Below are positions 23,038 through 34,588 of a DNA stretch of 64,000 bases, one piece after another. The translations under genes and the position numbers were made by a program. The stretch comes from Bryopsis sp. KO-2023. Its lineage: Eukaryota > Chlorophyta > Ulvophyceae > Bryopsidales > Bryopsidaceae. Below the pieces are notes generated by a model. That model saw nothing but the letters and a program-made list of their open reading frames with translations, was not told where the DNA came from and did no database searches. The DNA lies in assembly GCA_030272585.1 (NCBI GenBank), contig BSYQ01000004.1:3534001-3598000 (forward strand), given 5' to 3'. The stretch's first letter is position 1. Each line of letters starts with the position of its first letter.

Positions 23038-24483
23038 TCATGATCCGGGGGTCTCCTCCGCCGGTGGAACCAACCTCTTCAGCAATTTTCTGTGATTAAA
23101 TTGATCCACATGAATGTAGTAGAGCTTGCCTTGCGACTGCGAACACAGACAAAACACATGAATATGAAAATGCCCCTCTCCTTTGGATTTGTCTGTAGTT
23201 TTTCTTTGATTTTGTTTCTATCGAAAATCGTGAATTTATGAAATGAAGAACCTCCCTGCACGAAGGACTGGAGAACAAAAATGAGACGTATTTTTCTCGA
23301 ATCCATGTGATGCTTGCGGAGCGCCACAATGGGTCGGGCGATCAGGATCCGTTTTAGTAATTACTGATTGATGACTCCAGTTCAGAATTCATCTTTGAAC
23401 GGATAATACCTCGAATGTTGCCAACGGCCTCCAAGTGTCTGCAGGTTTGATAGAATCCAGAGCTAATCGCTCCCACCTGATCAAAACACCAACAGACATC
23501 TTGGTCAAAAATCAATGCCACGAATCCATCCCATCCTATTTCCCAATGTGCATGTGCAAACACACATCTTACTCCATTTTCACACAATCTCCACACCATC
23601 CCCAAAAACACCGACATGCATGCCTCAAGCTTTCTGCTTGTCAAGTGGCATAAATTTCTGGCTTCAATAGCTCACCTCTGTCGAGCGAACAGCGTGAGTG
23701 TTTTGACATCAATTTCCTTGCGGGCTGCTGCTCCATCAAACTTTAGTTGATGGACGTACGGGGAAGAAAACCAATGCAGCAACCCCGTTGTGAAAATCCC
23801 GAATATGGACAGCGAGGCGCACAGCCCGATTTTCCCAGCCAAGCTGTCTATGGTGTTTGGCAACAAGCAAATCACTGGGCATGCAGCCACAGCAAATCCA
23901 CAGCTGGTCAAACTCAGCATCTGCACAGTTACAAAAGAAAAATATGTCAAATTGCTGTCAAAACGATTAAGTACTGGGGGCAATGAGATTGCCCCTATTT
24001 TGTTTTTTTTCCTTGATATTTCCTCTTCGTTTTGGTGGCGATATTGGAAATCGAATCTTGTGGGTTGCATCAGGGAAGCTGGAGCGAATCGAATCAACGG
24101 GCAAAAAACCTACCCACCTTTACTCGCCTGAGAGCTTTTCCAAAAGGTGCGGTGTAAACGAACGGATCCCCTTTGATGTCTTCCCGACCGGGATCGGCAG
24201 TCCCTATGTGCAGCACACAACCTTGCATACACCACAGTTCATACCACACGAGCGCCACCGACGAGCAACGACGAAACAAAACCAGAAAACTGCCAGAATT
24301 TGTTCCACCTGACGCGGAAGCTTCTGTGGAAAACAGACGGGAGTCGAAGTTGCGGACGTCGGCCTTTATCCAAGGGCTGGAGAACGATCCGCACCGGCCG
24401 AGTGCCCCCCAATCAGCGACATTCCGCTCCGATACGAACGCCGTCGTGGATCGAAGCCCGCGCCGAAATCCCACTCTCAGCAT
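23038..24483 (-). CDS. TMEM70: TMEM70-like mitochondrial ATP synthase assembly factor
   Basis: Four exons (24483-24118, 23920-23676, 23476-23410, 23136-23038) in matching phase give 258 aa. The N-terminus is rich in R, S and F with no acids at first (MLRVGFRRGLRSTTAF), typical of a mitochondrial presequence. The middle has the family pattern: GDPFVYTAPFGKALRRVK, then a hydrophobic hairpin with two membrane spans (SLTSCGFAVAACPVICLL and LCASLSIFGIFTTGLLHWF), followed by SPYVHQL and a C-terminal domain ending in GKLYYIHVDQF. TMEM70 proteins sit in the inner membrane and help assemble the c-ring of ATP synthase and complex I. A 69-nt in-frame part of exon 1 (roughly 24262-24194) is hydrophobic and begins with GT and ends with AG; it may be a retained or optional intron. 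The gene lies head-to-head with the kinase gene, 620 bp apart. Confidence 0.82.
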
Positions 24484-25103
24484 GACGACTAACTGGAACT
24501 CGAGGCGCTGGTTATAGACGTCAATCAAGAAGCCCTCATAAAGGGCAGAGAGAATCCGAGCTGGGGATACGGCACTACGCCTTTCCCAAGGTAGCTTCTC
24601 ACGTGGTACCATACGGGTGGCTTGGATGGGCTGTCTGTCAGACGGGGGCTCCGATTGAGTTTCTAATTTCCAAGGTGAGGTGGTACCTTGGGGGGAATTT
24701 CTGAGCAAGGTCGTATCAGTCCGTCTTTGGGAAGATTGGGCTTTGGGCTGTCTATAAGGTTTTGCACACTCGCCATAGATAGGCCATTCGTAAAAAAAGA
24801 GCTGGAGGAGGACGCGGTGTGCGAAGCGCTTGGATGGGTCCGTGAACGTCTCAAGGACCAAAAAAACCCAGAAAGGGCGGAAAAAAACACACGGAAAAAA
24901 AAACAGGAGCGTCGACACCGAAGGAATATCTTTTTTTTTTCTTCGGTGGATATCCCTGAGGGCTTCTTATTAAGCAGCCTGCAGCGGGACGCTGGAGGTG
25001 TTGAGAAGCGTTTTTTTTTCCCTGGGAGTTCGACGGCGCGCATCCGTTTTCTTGCTTTGCGGGCTGAGAAGGGTCGTCGCCAGGACGAAAGTGTGAACTC
25101 CCG
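24484..25103. promoter_or_regulatory. Shared divergent promoter region of TMEM70-like and kinase genes
   Basis: About 620 bp separate two outward-facing start codons. No defined element was recognised; A- and T-runs lie at 24860-24945. Confidence 0.35.
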
Positions 25104-28100
25104 ATGTTCAGTACCGAAGTCATTCCAGTTATCGAGGAGGGTCCACCTCCGAAGCCGTCGAAATCCCCGACTCCCCAGGGCCCTTCGACCCCGACGTCGA
25201 AACTCGCGTCCAGAGCGTCTGTTCAATCCGATGCGAGACTTATCGCGGGGCGATATGTCTTGGGCCAAGGTCTCGGGCGCGGGGCCCACGGATTCGTGTA
25301 CGAAGCGATGGACAAGAAGTCGGGGAAATTCGTGGCCGTGAAGGAGATTTCTCTGGCTGGGGTGTCGAAGGAGAATTTGAAAAGCGTTAAGGGGGAGATC
25401 GAACTGCTGAAGGACCTCAAGCACAAGAATATCGTGCAGTATTACGACTCGGAGGAGACGCGGAATCACCTGTATATCATCCTAGAATTCATGGAGAACG
25501 GGTCGTTGGCCAACGTCATAGACCCTAGCAACTTCGGGGCGTTCCCCGAAAACCTCGTGTCAGTGTACATCGCCCAGGTCCTCGAGGGCCTGCGATATTT
25601 GCATTCGCAGGGCGTTGTTCACAGAGACATCAAAGGGGCTAATATTCTGACTACCAAGGAGGTAGGGAAGCAAACCAAAGCAGTATAAACTAAACGTGGG
25701 GGGGGGGGTGGCAAGCCAGGAGAAAAAAAAAGAAAAAAAAAGCAAAAGAAAACATTTTAAGATGAGATGTTTTTTTCCTTTTTTTTTGGGGGGGGGGGGG
25801 GGGGAGCAGAAAAGGCCCTGGACTTGAAGACTTTGCTTTCTGGTGGGGTGGGGTAGGGGGGCAGCAGTGGATGTTGGATGGATCATGCATAGGGGTTGAA
25901 TTGTTTTCTGCATTTTTTGCCAGGGACTGGTGAAACTGGCAGATTTTGGAGTGGCAGCTAAATTGCAAGATAAAGGCACGATGAATGGACTGCAGGGCGA
26001 CTATCACAACACTGTTGCAGGAACACCTTACTGGATGGCCCCAGAGGTAACCACAACAGACCACACATCCCCAGCTCAGACAGATTCCACAGAGGAAATA
26101 CAATTTTTTTCTGGAAAAACACATCCCCAGCTTGTAGATAGATGTCACAGAAGAAAAAATATATATATACATTTTTTTTCAAGAAACACATATGTCATAG
26201 AAGAAATTCATATTGTTTGGAGGGAAAAAAAACACCAATGAACCTGTGTGGGGATGCAGGTCATCGAGCTGACTAGCGTAACGCCAGCGGCAGATATTTG
26301 GAGTCTGGGGTGCCTGGTCATCGAGCTACTGACTGGAGCGCCACCGTATTTCGACTGTCAGCCATTCCAGGCTCTGTATCGCATCGTGCAGGACGATTGC
26401 CCACCTTTGCCCCATCCGATCTCCCCACTCCTGGAAGACTTTTTGATGGGCTGTTTCCAGAAGGTACGTTTGGAGTTGGGGTTCGATCAGCACGAGGTCA
26501 CGCCAGGATTCAATCAATCGATATACAGGCATCTGTGAAAGAAAAGGGGTACAAATATGAACAGAGGGAAGAATCTTTTGAAAAAGCAATCTACGGAAAG
26601 AACAAACTGGGAAAAACTTTCGTGTGTTAGTATCGATTGCTGTTTCTGATGTTGGATAAACAGTTTCTGGCGGTGTTGATCACTGTATACAGGAGCCTTC
26701 CGGGCGAATGACTGCCGAGGAGCTGCTGCAGCATGACTGGATAAACCACCATCGCATGACGCTGAGGGCTTCTTGGAATCGAAACAAGGGCATGAAACAG
26801 GGCGGGAACGAAACCTCCAGGGCCAGCGTGTCGGTGGTTGTGGATCGCATCCTGCAGCATCAGGCACTCCAACAAAATGGTAGCAATCAAGATCACGATC
26901 AGGTCTGGAAAAAAAACGATCTTATGGAATCCTCCAGAGGAGAAGGCAAAAAAACAAAACAGAGAAAAATCCCGATCCCCCAATGTTCGAGAAATTATCA
27001 AGATTTCATCCTGATTTTTTTTTCGAAAAAATCAAACTTCACGCAAGGGTTTCGCCCCCGCTCCATGGGAGAGAGAGAGAGTTTTTTTTTCTGACCTGAT
27101 CTCTGCTCAAAACTGGGCATGCTGTGAAAAGGCTCCCAAAAAATCAAGCCATCGCAAGTCATTTGATTTGCAGTGGGAAGTCCACGATCCCCCCCCAGCA
27201 ATAGAGGAATTCAACAATCTATTGTTCTGTAGCCAGGCCTAAGTGCCATCAGGCTGTGGAATAAGGACACATGTTGACTTCAGATTGTGAATCCAGGTGC
27301 CCACGCCTGAGATCGCCGAAAGCCCAATCGGTATTTTCCGCACTGGGAGTGCTCCAGTGTCGCCGGTTGATGGTGCCAGTGGCAGGCCTCCGCTACCATC
27401 GGACGATCATCAGCTTCCATCTACATCAGCTGGCTTTCCTGAGGATTCCAAGAGTTGGGCAGGTCAACCACTCAGCAATCAAAATCAGGTGAACATGAAC
27501 GAACCCCCCCCCCCAAAAAAAAAAAAGAAAAAAAAAAGAATATTAAGAAAAGGAAAAAGCCGTGTCAAGGTGTTGTTTGAAAAAGACACCAAACATGAAT
27601 CCCACGTATTTAAAGGATGTTCTCCCTTTCATTTTCACTGCCATTTTTTCAAGTCACTGGGGGGTGGAAGTACAGGAGTCCAAGAATGGTGCGAGATATA
27701 CTTCTGATTAGCGTTTCTGTTTTAATTCTAATTGGCTTTTTTTGGGGGGGAAAAAGGGGAAAAGGGACGGCTTCTTCGGCAAAAAGCAGATACAAAAACG
27801 AGTTAGGCTTTTTTTGGCAATTATTAGAGGCAGAGAAATTCGTGGTCGCTGACAAGCAATGGATTATTAACCTGAGAGCATCATCACTGCATGGTTTTGT
27901 AGAACCACAGCATGACTGCTGGGGAAGGACCAAACGGCACGAGAAATCCACCTGAAAATGGTGTTAATCGACGGAGGCGACCACCTGGGCAATCCATGGA
28001 GGAAGTCTTGGTAGAGTTTGACAGCGAGCCACGGGTGATGATCTGCCAAAGAATGTTACATATGCTGTTCGGTGTCATTCCTGTTCGTTTTTTGTTCTCT

Positions 28101-31100
28101 TGGTTGCATGCATCATCTAGTCCATATATCACATTGGCACAGTGGACAGACTCTATGGGCCTAAATCCTCAAAGAAAATAAAAGATTGAAAAACATTGGC
28201 ACAACCCTGGCGGGGTGAGGAATTCAAATGACCCCAGAGTTCATGAATGGACAAACCTCAACTTTTTCAGCCAAAAAAAGAATTTCTGCATCCATGAGGG
28301 GAGAGAGATAATTCACATTTGCTGTTTTTTTTTCCAGTTGAATCCTCAAGTTGACGCTATTGGCGGAGCAGCGAGCGATTGGCTGGGCACGGAAATAAAT
28401 GGGGCCGGTGGAAGGCACGTCCCGCTTGCTACTGTGGTGTTTTCACAGTATTCGAGAGGTGAACATGGCGATGATGACATATATATATATATATCACATA
28501 TCATGATGTGACGATAGGTGGACTGATGGTGACAAAAAAAAACACGTATTTACTAAGATATTTATATAGATTTATTTCTGTTAAGATATAGGAAAAGCAA
28601 GCATATTGTGTGGCGGCATTTGTAAGTGTTTGTCCAGCTGAAAAGTAGTAAAACATCATTGAAATAATTTTCTTCTTCGTCTTGCCAGGGGATGACGTGA
28701 ATGGGCAAACCCGGCATGTGGATCCTCTCAGCACAGCTGCATTATACAACACAGTGGGAAGCCAGGTATGCATTTTTTCTTTCTTTCTTTTAATCCAACT
28801 TATATGATCGAATATCAGTTCTTTGCATCAGAGCGTGTCTCACCCTCCATGCCAATAATGATGCCTAAAAGGTTATCAAAATTAAACCTATCTTTTTCCA
28901 GTTTTTGTTATTCTCTTTTCCTCCTTTTTTTTTTCCTTCAACAGAATCTGCCAGGGGAAGCTCCTGATCAAGTCCCCCCCAAAAAAAAACCTGAATTGCT
29001 TTGCTGGGGCCAATATTTAAAAAATAATATTCCATCCTCGGAAGATGTATACATACTTCTCTATATATATGGTTCTGATGCAAGCTGGTGGTCATTATTT
29101 GAGAGGGACTGGTTGTTGATTTTGATTTTTTTTCCCCTTGGGAATGAACAGCAGTGGAACACTAATTTGGACACGATGATGTCGACCCAACGACTGGGAG
29201 TGGACGTGGATAGGCAAGAACAAATCAAAATGAGGCGGTTGGTGAACTGCTTGCGACCCCATTTGCCCTCCAACGAAGTCGCCCACGCTGCCACCCGGCT
29301 GGTGGTGGAAATAAATGCAATTCCGGAAAAGAAAGCATTGTTTCTGGCCGAAGGCGGGGTCATCACCATTATGGAGCTCCTGAGCTCGACAGATTTGAAG
29401 GTAACACGTGCATCGTACGATTTGTTTTCGGTCTGATTTCCTCTCTCCTGTTGAAAACGTGTGACCGGAGGTTGCCTCACACTTTCGTGGATCAGAAAAA
29501 ATGGAAAGCTTATGTACCATTGCCATTTTTGAAGGAGATTTCGACGTTTTTTTGTTTTTCTTTGGGGGGGGTTGATTGTTTTTTGCAGGTGATCGAGGTG
29601 ACTTTGGAGCTTATCGTGGTGATGTGCGACAAAGACCTGAAAATTCTGGAGAGCATGTGCATGGTGGGGTTGGCGCCGACGGTGTTTCGATTTTCGAGTT
29701 CTGCCTTCACCACCCCCATTCGAAAACATGCCGCCACCTTCATGGAAATGCTCTGTTTCTCGAGCATGGGCACTTTGGAATTGTTTGTGGCATGTCAGGT
29801 GAGAATCAAAGAATCAGGGAGGGGAGGGGTTCACAAAAATAGCAACATAAAAGTGGTAATGATGTTTTTTTGAATTGAGATTTTTTCGTAACACAAATGG
29901 TCGAGTGCAGCCCGTTCACGGAAATGTGTTATGAGCTGACTCAGAAAAATCCCACCGTATCATCACAATGTCCATATTTAGTTCTCTACCCCAAAGGCAA
30001 AATATATATATATTTGCGATAAAAAATAAAAAAAAGAGATAATAATAAGAAGAAAGAATGGAGAAAAAATCAATTTGCATTTGAGCTTGGCCAGCTGGTG
30101 TGAGGTGGGTTTATTTCTGACCTGCCTAATATCATTGTCGGTCCTTGGGGTGTGCAAGCTGCTTTGTTCATGTACAAAAACATATGTATATATATTTTTA
30201 AACATATATAACATATATTTACATAACATTTTTTTTATTATTTTTTTTTCTCTTTCCCTCCTCTTCATCATGTTTCAATGGAGGTTTGCTGGGTGGAGGG
30301 CGGGGCATGAAATGTCAGTTTTTGTGCGTTTGATTTCTTGAAGGGAATTCATTGGATAGGGGGTTTGTTCGAGGACAACAGCACCATGCTGACCAGCGTC
30401 GGCCTGTTGCTGGTGGAAAAGATAATCAAAGCGCACACAGCTCAAGTCACCAACAGCATCTGTCGATTGTTCGCCGCCAGCAATTTGCCCCACAGGCTGG
30501 TGATGTCCCTGGTCGGAATGATACAATCACTGAAGGTGTGTGTGGGGGAGGAAATCATGGCAAAAATCCTATCCCATGAAGGTTATTCGGAGCAAATTTT
30601 GGATATTATGCTTTTTCACAAGAGAACAAAGAAAAAACTCCGAACTCTTTATCATAAATTTGTCAAGTAAAAAAAATAAAAAAATACTGAAGTTTGGTCA
30701 GAAGGATGCATTTATAGTTGGATCGAATTTTCTTTTTTCGAGGCCTTTCTGGGCAAAAATCTGTTTAAATTAAGCATTGGAGCACATTCTGGCACATTCT
30801 TCTTTTTCCTTTTCGAAATGGGGAAAAAAAATCTCAAGTGCTATGCAGACACCCCCCTCCCCAAATTTCTTTGCTGAAAACCTATTCGGCTCATTTTTTT
30901 TAAGTGGAAGTTGCTGACTTCATGGCAGGAAAACGCATCGCCTCGACACCTGCTCAGTGGCAGCGAGATGGAAAACATGAGTCAATCAGCTTTCCTCACG
31001 TCCATTCCAGACATTTCCGAACAGTCGCTCCCCCATGTGGGCGAAGCCAATCACGAGCCCCACCACGCAGCCACTAGGTCCACCGGGTCAAACCCTTCGA

Positions 31101-33289
31101 CCTCCGGAGCCTCCGATGGGTTGATTTCCAGCAGGCCCCCGACCGGGTCGGCACCTCTGTTGCAATTGGCAGACAAGGCTGCCAGTTTGCTGTTGATGCT
31201 GTCCACCTGTGACACCGTCGTTCGAGCAAGATTGTGCCCGAAGGAAACGCTGAAAAGTCTGCTTGAGGAGGTCAGTCCCCCCCCTCCCAAAAAAAAGAAA
31301 GAAAGAAAGAAAAATAATGGAATGTATACGTACATACATACATATATTTATTTATCTTTCTGAAAACTCCAAAACAAAATCATGAAACCTGGTGAACATG
31401 GGCAAAGGCTGCCCTTTGTTTTCACTCTTTTTAAAGAAAAAATATCTGTGTTTGGAAAGCGTGTTGACTTTTTTTTCTGTTTCCATTTAAAAAAACAAAA
31501 CAAAAAAAGCATTCATTTGTGTATGTGTCGGGTTTTTTTTTTTTGCAGGTTCGAGGCTGTTCCAGATATCCTTCTCTGCAGTTCAAAGTAGTGAAAGCCC
31601 TGAAGAATGTCAGCTTAGACCCGGAGCTGCTGGATAGATTACAAGGGGCAGACACCATTCGCCATCTTGTGCCTCTGCTCGACAAGGATAGAAAAATCGA
31701 AGTCCGACGGGAGGTGAGCGGCACTCTCAAAGATCTGCATTGCAAAAAATTCTATTCGTTCTTGCTCCAAATGTACGCTGCATGAACCCACACCTTTCCC
31801 GGCCTTTTTTTGCGTTTTGAAAGGGGGTCTGTTGCTGTGTAATTGCTAATACATCCTGAAAAGTCGTACCCTCCTCCCCCCGTTTTTTTTCCCTTTTTTT
31901 GAAGTTGAAAGAAAAAGACAGATCATTGGAGGCGTGGTGTGTAGGTTTTGCAACTGATGCTGAACTTGTGCAAGATGAATCCCCGGCGCTGCGAAATCGC
32001 GGCGAAGGAGGGCATAATCCCGCACTTGTATAGATTGACGAGCCAGCGGGCCGAGAATTACTCCACGAACGAGGAAAGGGAAGTCAGGAGCGACATGCGT
32101 AGGATGTCCGTGGATGTGCTGTGCAACATGCTGACGGTGTCGAATGCAGAAATCAGGGAGAAGCTGTGGAAGCATGACATATTGAATCTGTTCCTGCAAA
32201 TCGTGATGGAAGACGTAGGTCACTCAACTTGGTGTTTTCTTTCTCGTTTCTTGAAAAAAAAAACTTCCCTGTTTATTGTTGAGTACTGCTTTGTTGGATA
32301 TCTCCTTCGGAGCGTCTTCGAAGCCGCTGGTTTAGAAGTCCCCTGCCCAGAACACATGATTACGATTTCGACATGCAGTCTTTGAGGAAAAAAGGAAAGC
32401 AGTTGTGATAGCCGATTTTGGGGGGTTTTCGAGAAAGTTGCATAGCCATACGGTTTCCTGCTGTCTGACACTGTGCGTGTACTTCGTTTGAACTGGATGC
32501 AGCAATGGCAAGCAAAGGTTTTGGACGGGTTGGCAGTCTGGCTGGAGGAAGACATCCATCAGGTGGAGCCCAAACTCATCCTGAAGGATTCCATTCACCT
32601 GCTGATCTCCATTCTGCAGAACTACAGGCAGAGAATGAACGAAGTTTCTCAAGTTTTGGAGCCCATCGTGCGAATGCTGGTGAGGTCGGATAGAGTGAGT
32701 CGACAGATGGGGCAACTGGATCTGGCACCTGTGCTGGTGGACATGCTGTGGATGGCCGATGCAGCGACTTGCTTGAAGCTGCTGAAGGCCATGATGAGGA
32801 TCTATGCCATGCATCCAAGGCCAAAGGTAACGAAAGCAGTCCGAGTATTTGGTCAAATGATTTTTTCATTTTTTTGTGAGGGTTGAGAGTTGTAAGTCAT
32901 TCAGTAGTTCCAAAAAAAAGAAAAAAGAAAAAAAAAGCAAGATGCGATACAAACATCGGAAACCGCCACTTAAAATTTTGAGTTCTTCGATTGAAATTAA
33001 AACTGAGCGAAATAGAGGAGTCTATTCCATTCCTACTGATTTTTTTTCAACAGAACTTATGTAATTGTTGGGGTGTTTTTTTTTCACAGAATTTTTGTTG
33101 TGAAAACTTACATGTGCCTCGGGGGATGATTTTTTTTTCCTGCAGGAGTTTATCAAGGGATATGACGTTCAGCGTCACCTCAAGAAACTTGCCAGTCCGA
33201 ACGGGGGCCAAGTCGGGGAATCCAGAGTTTTGGTGAGAAAACAAGCTGGGGAGCTGCTGAGGGCCTTTGAGATGAACCAAATCTGGTGA
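25104..33289 (+). CDS. Cdc7/MAP3K-epsilon-type kinase with armadillo-like tail
   Basis: Seventeen exons give about 1,179 aa: 25104-25661, 25924-26046, 26260-26463, 26693-26902, 27297-27488, 27903-28034, 28338-28458, 28689-28765, 28945-28971 (27 nt, uncertain), 29152-29400, 29589-29798, 30344-30535, 30929-31270, 31549-31713, 31945-32214, 32503-32826, 33146-33289. The kinase domain spans about 50-305. It has the glycine loop [12 protein letters not shown], catalytic lysine 80 in FVAVK, the HRDIKGAN loop (D175), DFG at 193-195 and APE at 225-227. It closely follows plant MAP3K-epsilon, yeast Cdc7 and Dictyostelium SepA, kinases of the septation/Hippo-like pathway that act in cytokinesis. A Ser/Pro-rich linker (about 370-540) is followed by helical armadillo-like repeats. 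These carry the family marks HPRPK at the end of exon 16 and a C-terminal [16 protein letters not shown]. Upstream ATGs were not preferred because this one leads straight into the conserved region. Confidence 0.93.
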
Positions 33290-34469
33290 TGAGGGAAGGA
33301 AAAGACAGCACACTTTAATTTCAAGATTGATCTGATGGCAAGAAGAATGCTCGACCCCCCCAAAAAGGGAAGAAAGGGGGGGGGGGGGGAGGGAAGGAAA
33401 AGAAACAACTCTGAAGATGAAATTAGGGGGCAGCATAAAAAAAAGAAACAGAACAGGGAAAAAAAAAGAAGATATACCATGCTTTCGCACGTGCATGTAT
33501 TTGCCTCACTGTTTCCAATGATGGAAAATTTTCGGTGCCTTGCAAAAAAAAAAAGAGGGGAAAAGGAAAGCAAAATTATATTCCAAAAAAAAGAAAGGAC
33601 AGGGAAGAACAATAGAAATAGAGGAAGAGAGAGTGAGAGAGAGAGTGAGAGAAAAGAGTGAGAAGGGGTTTAAAAAAAAGCCACTCGTAAAGAATTAAAA
33701 AAAAAGGGGGGGGAGGGGGAAATCACAGATTAATTGCTTTGTATCGAATTTTCATGGTCTTGAGATTATCCAACAACAAATTCGTCTTTTTCTTTTTGTT
33801 GGAAACCCCAAAAACAGCCTTGGGAAAATTTAGAAGAGGGGAAATGGAGGTGTTTTGAAATGTAAAGAAGGGGGGTGAAAAAAACCAAACATATTTGGGG
33901 TCGAGGGGGGGAAAAAAGAAACAAGGGGGGTGTGGGAGGAGAGTTCCTGTGGTTTTTTTCTTTTTTTTTGGGGGGGGGGGTGAGGGGGGTGAACAGCACG
34001 TTTACTGGCGAAAGGGGGCTTTTAGATGTGGAGCTATTCTATTTTCCTGTGATTAGCATTTTTTTTTCTTTTTGCTTCGTAGAGGTGTAGTTTTGAGCAG
34101 TCTTTTTTGATGGACTTCATAACCAATGTTTTCGATTGTTCGGGCCGTGTTTTTTTTCCTGCATTTAAAGAAAACAAGAAGACATGCCTGTGTGTGATTA
34201 AAAAAAAAAAGAGAGGGGGAAGGGGACAGATTTGATTTTGGAGGGAGAAAAGAAGATATTGGGGGTCAGAAAATTGGGGCGGGGGGTGGGGGTGGGGGAA
34301 GAAACACATGGCTGGGGTAGGAAAATTGAGTTCTAATTTCCACGTGAGAGGAAAAAACAGATGGGGGAATTAGAGCAGAAGGAGAAAAAAAGACGAAAAA
34401 AGACGAAAAAAACACTGAAGTAGCGGTATCTGATGCTGATGTAAGGTTAGGAATCTGTTTCGGGAGATT

Positions 34470-34492
34470 GGGGGGGGGGGGGGGGGGGGGGG
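34470..34492 (+). repeat. Run of 23 guanines
   Basis: An uninterrupted G-run directly abuts a 48-bp tandem repeat. Such runs can fold into G-quadruplexes and are also error-prone in sequencing, so the exact length is uncertain. Confidence 0.8.
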
Positions 34493-34588
34493 AAGGGGGC
34501 AGTGGGAAAAGACGGAAAAAAAAGAAAAAGAAAACAGTGGAAGGGGGCAGTGGGAAAAGACGGAAAAAAAAGAAAAAGAAAACAGTGG
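34493..34588. repeat. 48-bp tandem repeat, two exact copies
   Basis: Two identical units at 34493-34540 and 34541-34588 each begin aagggggcagtgggaaaaga and end with a purine tract. A partial third copy starts at 34589. The unit is almost pure purine. Confidence 0.85.
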
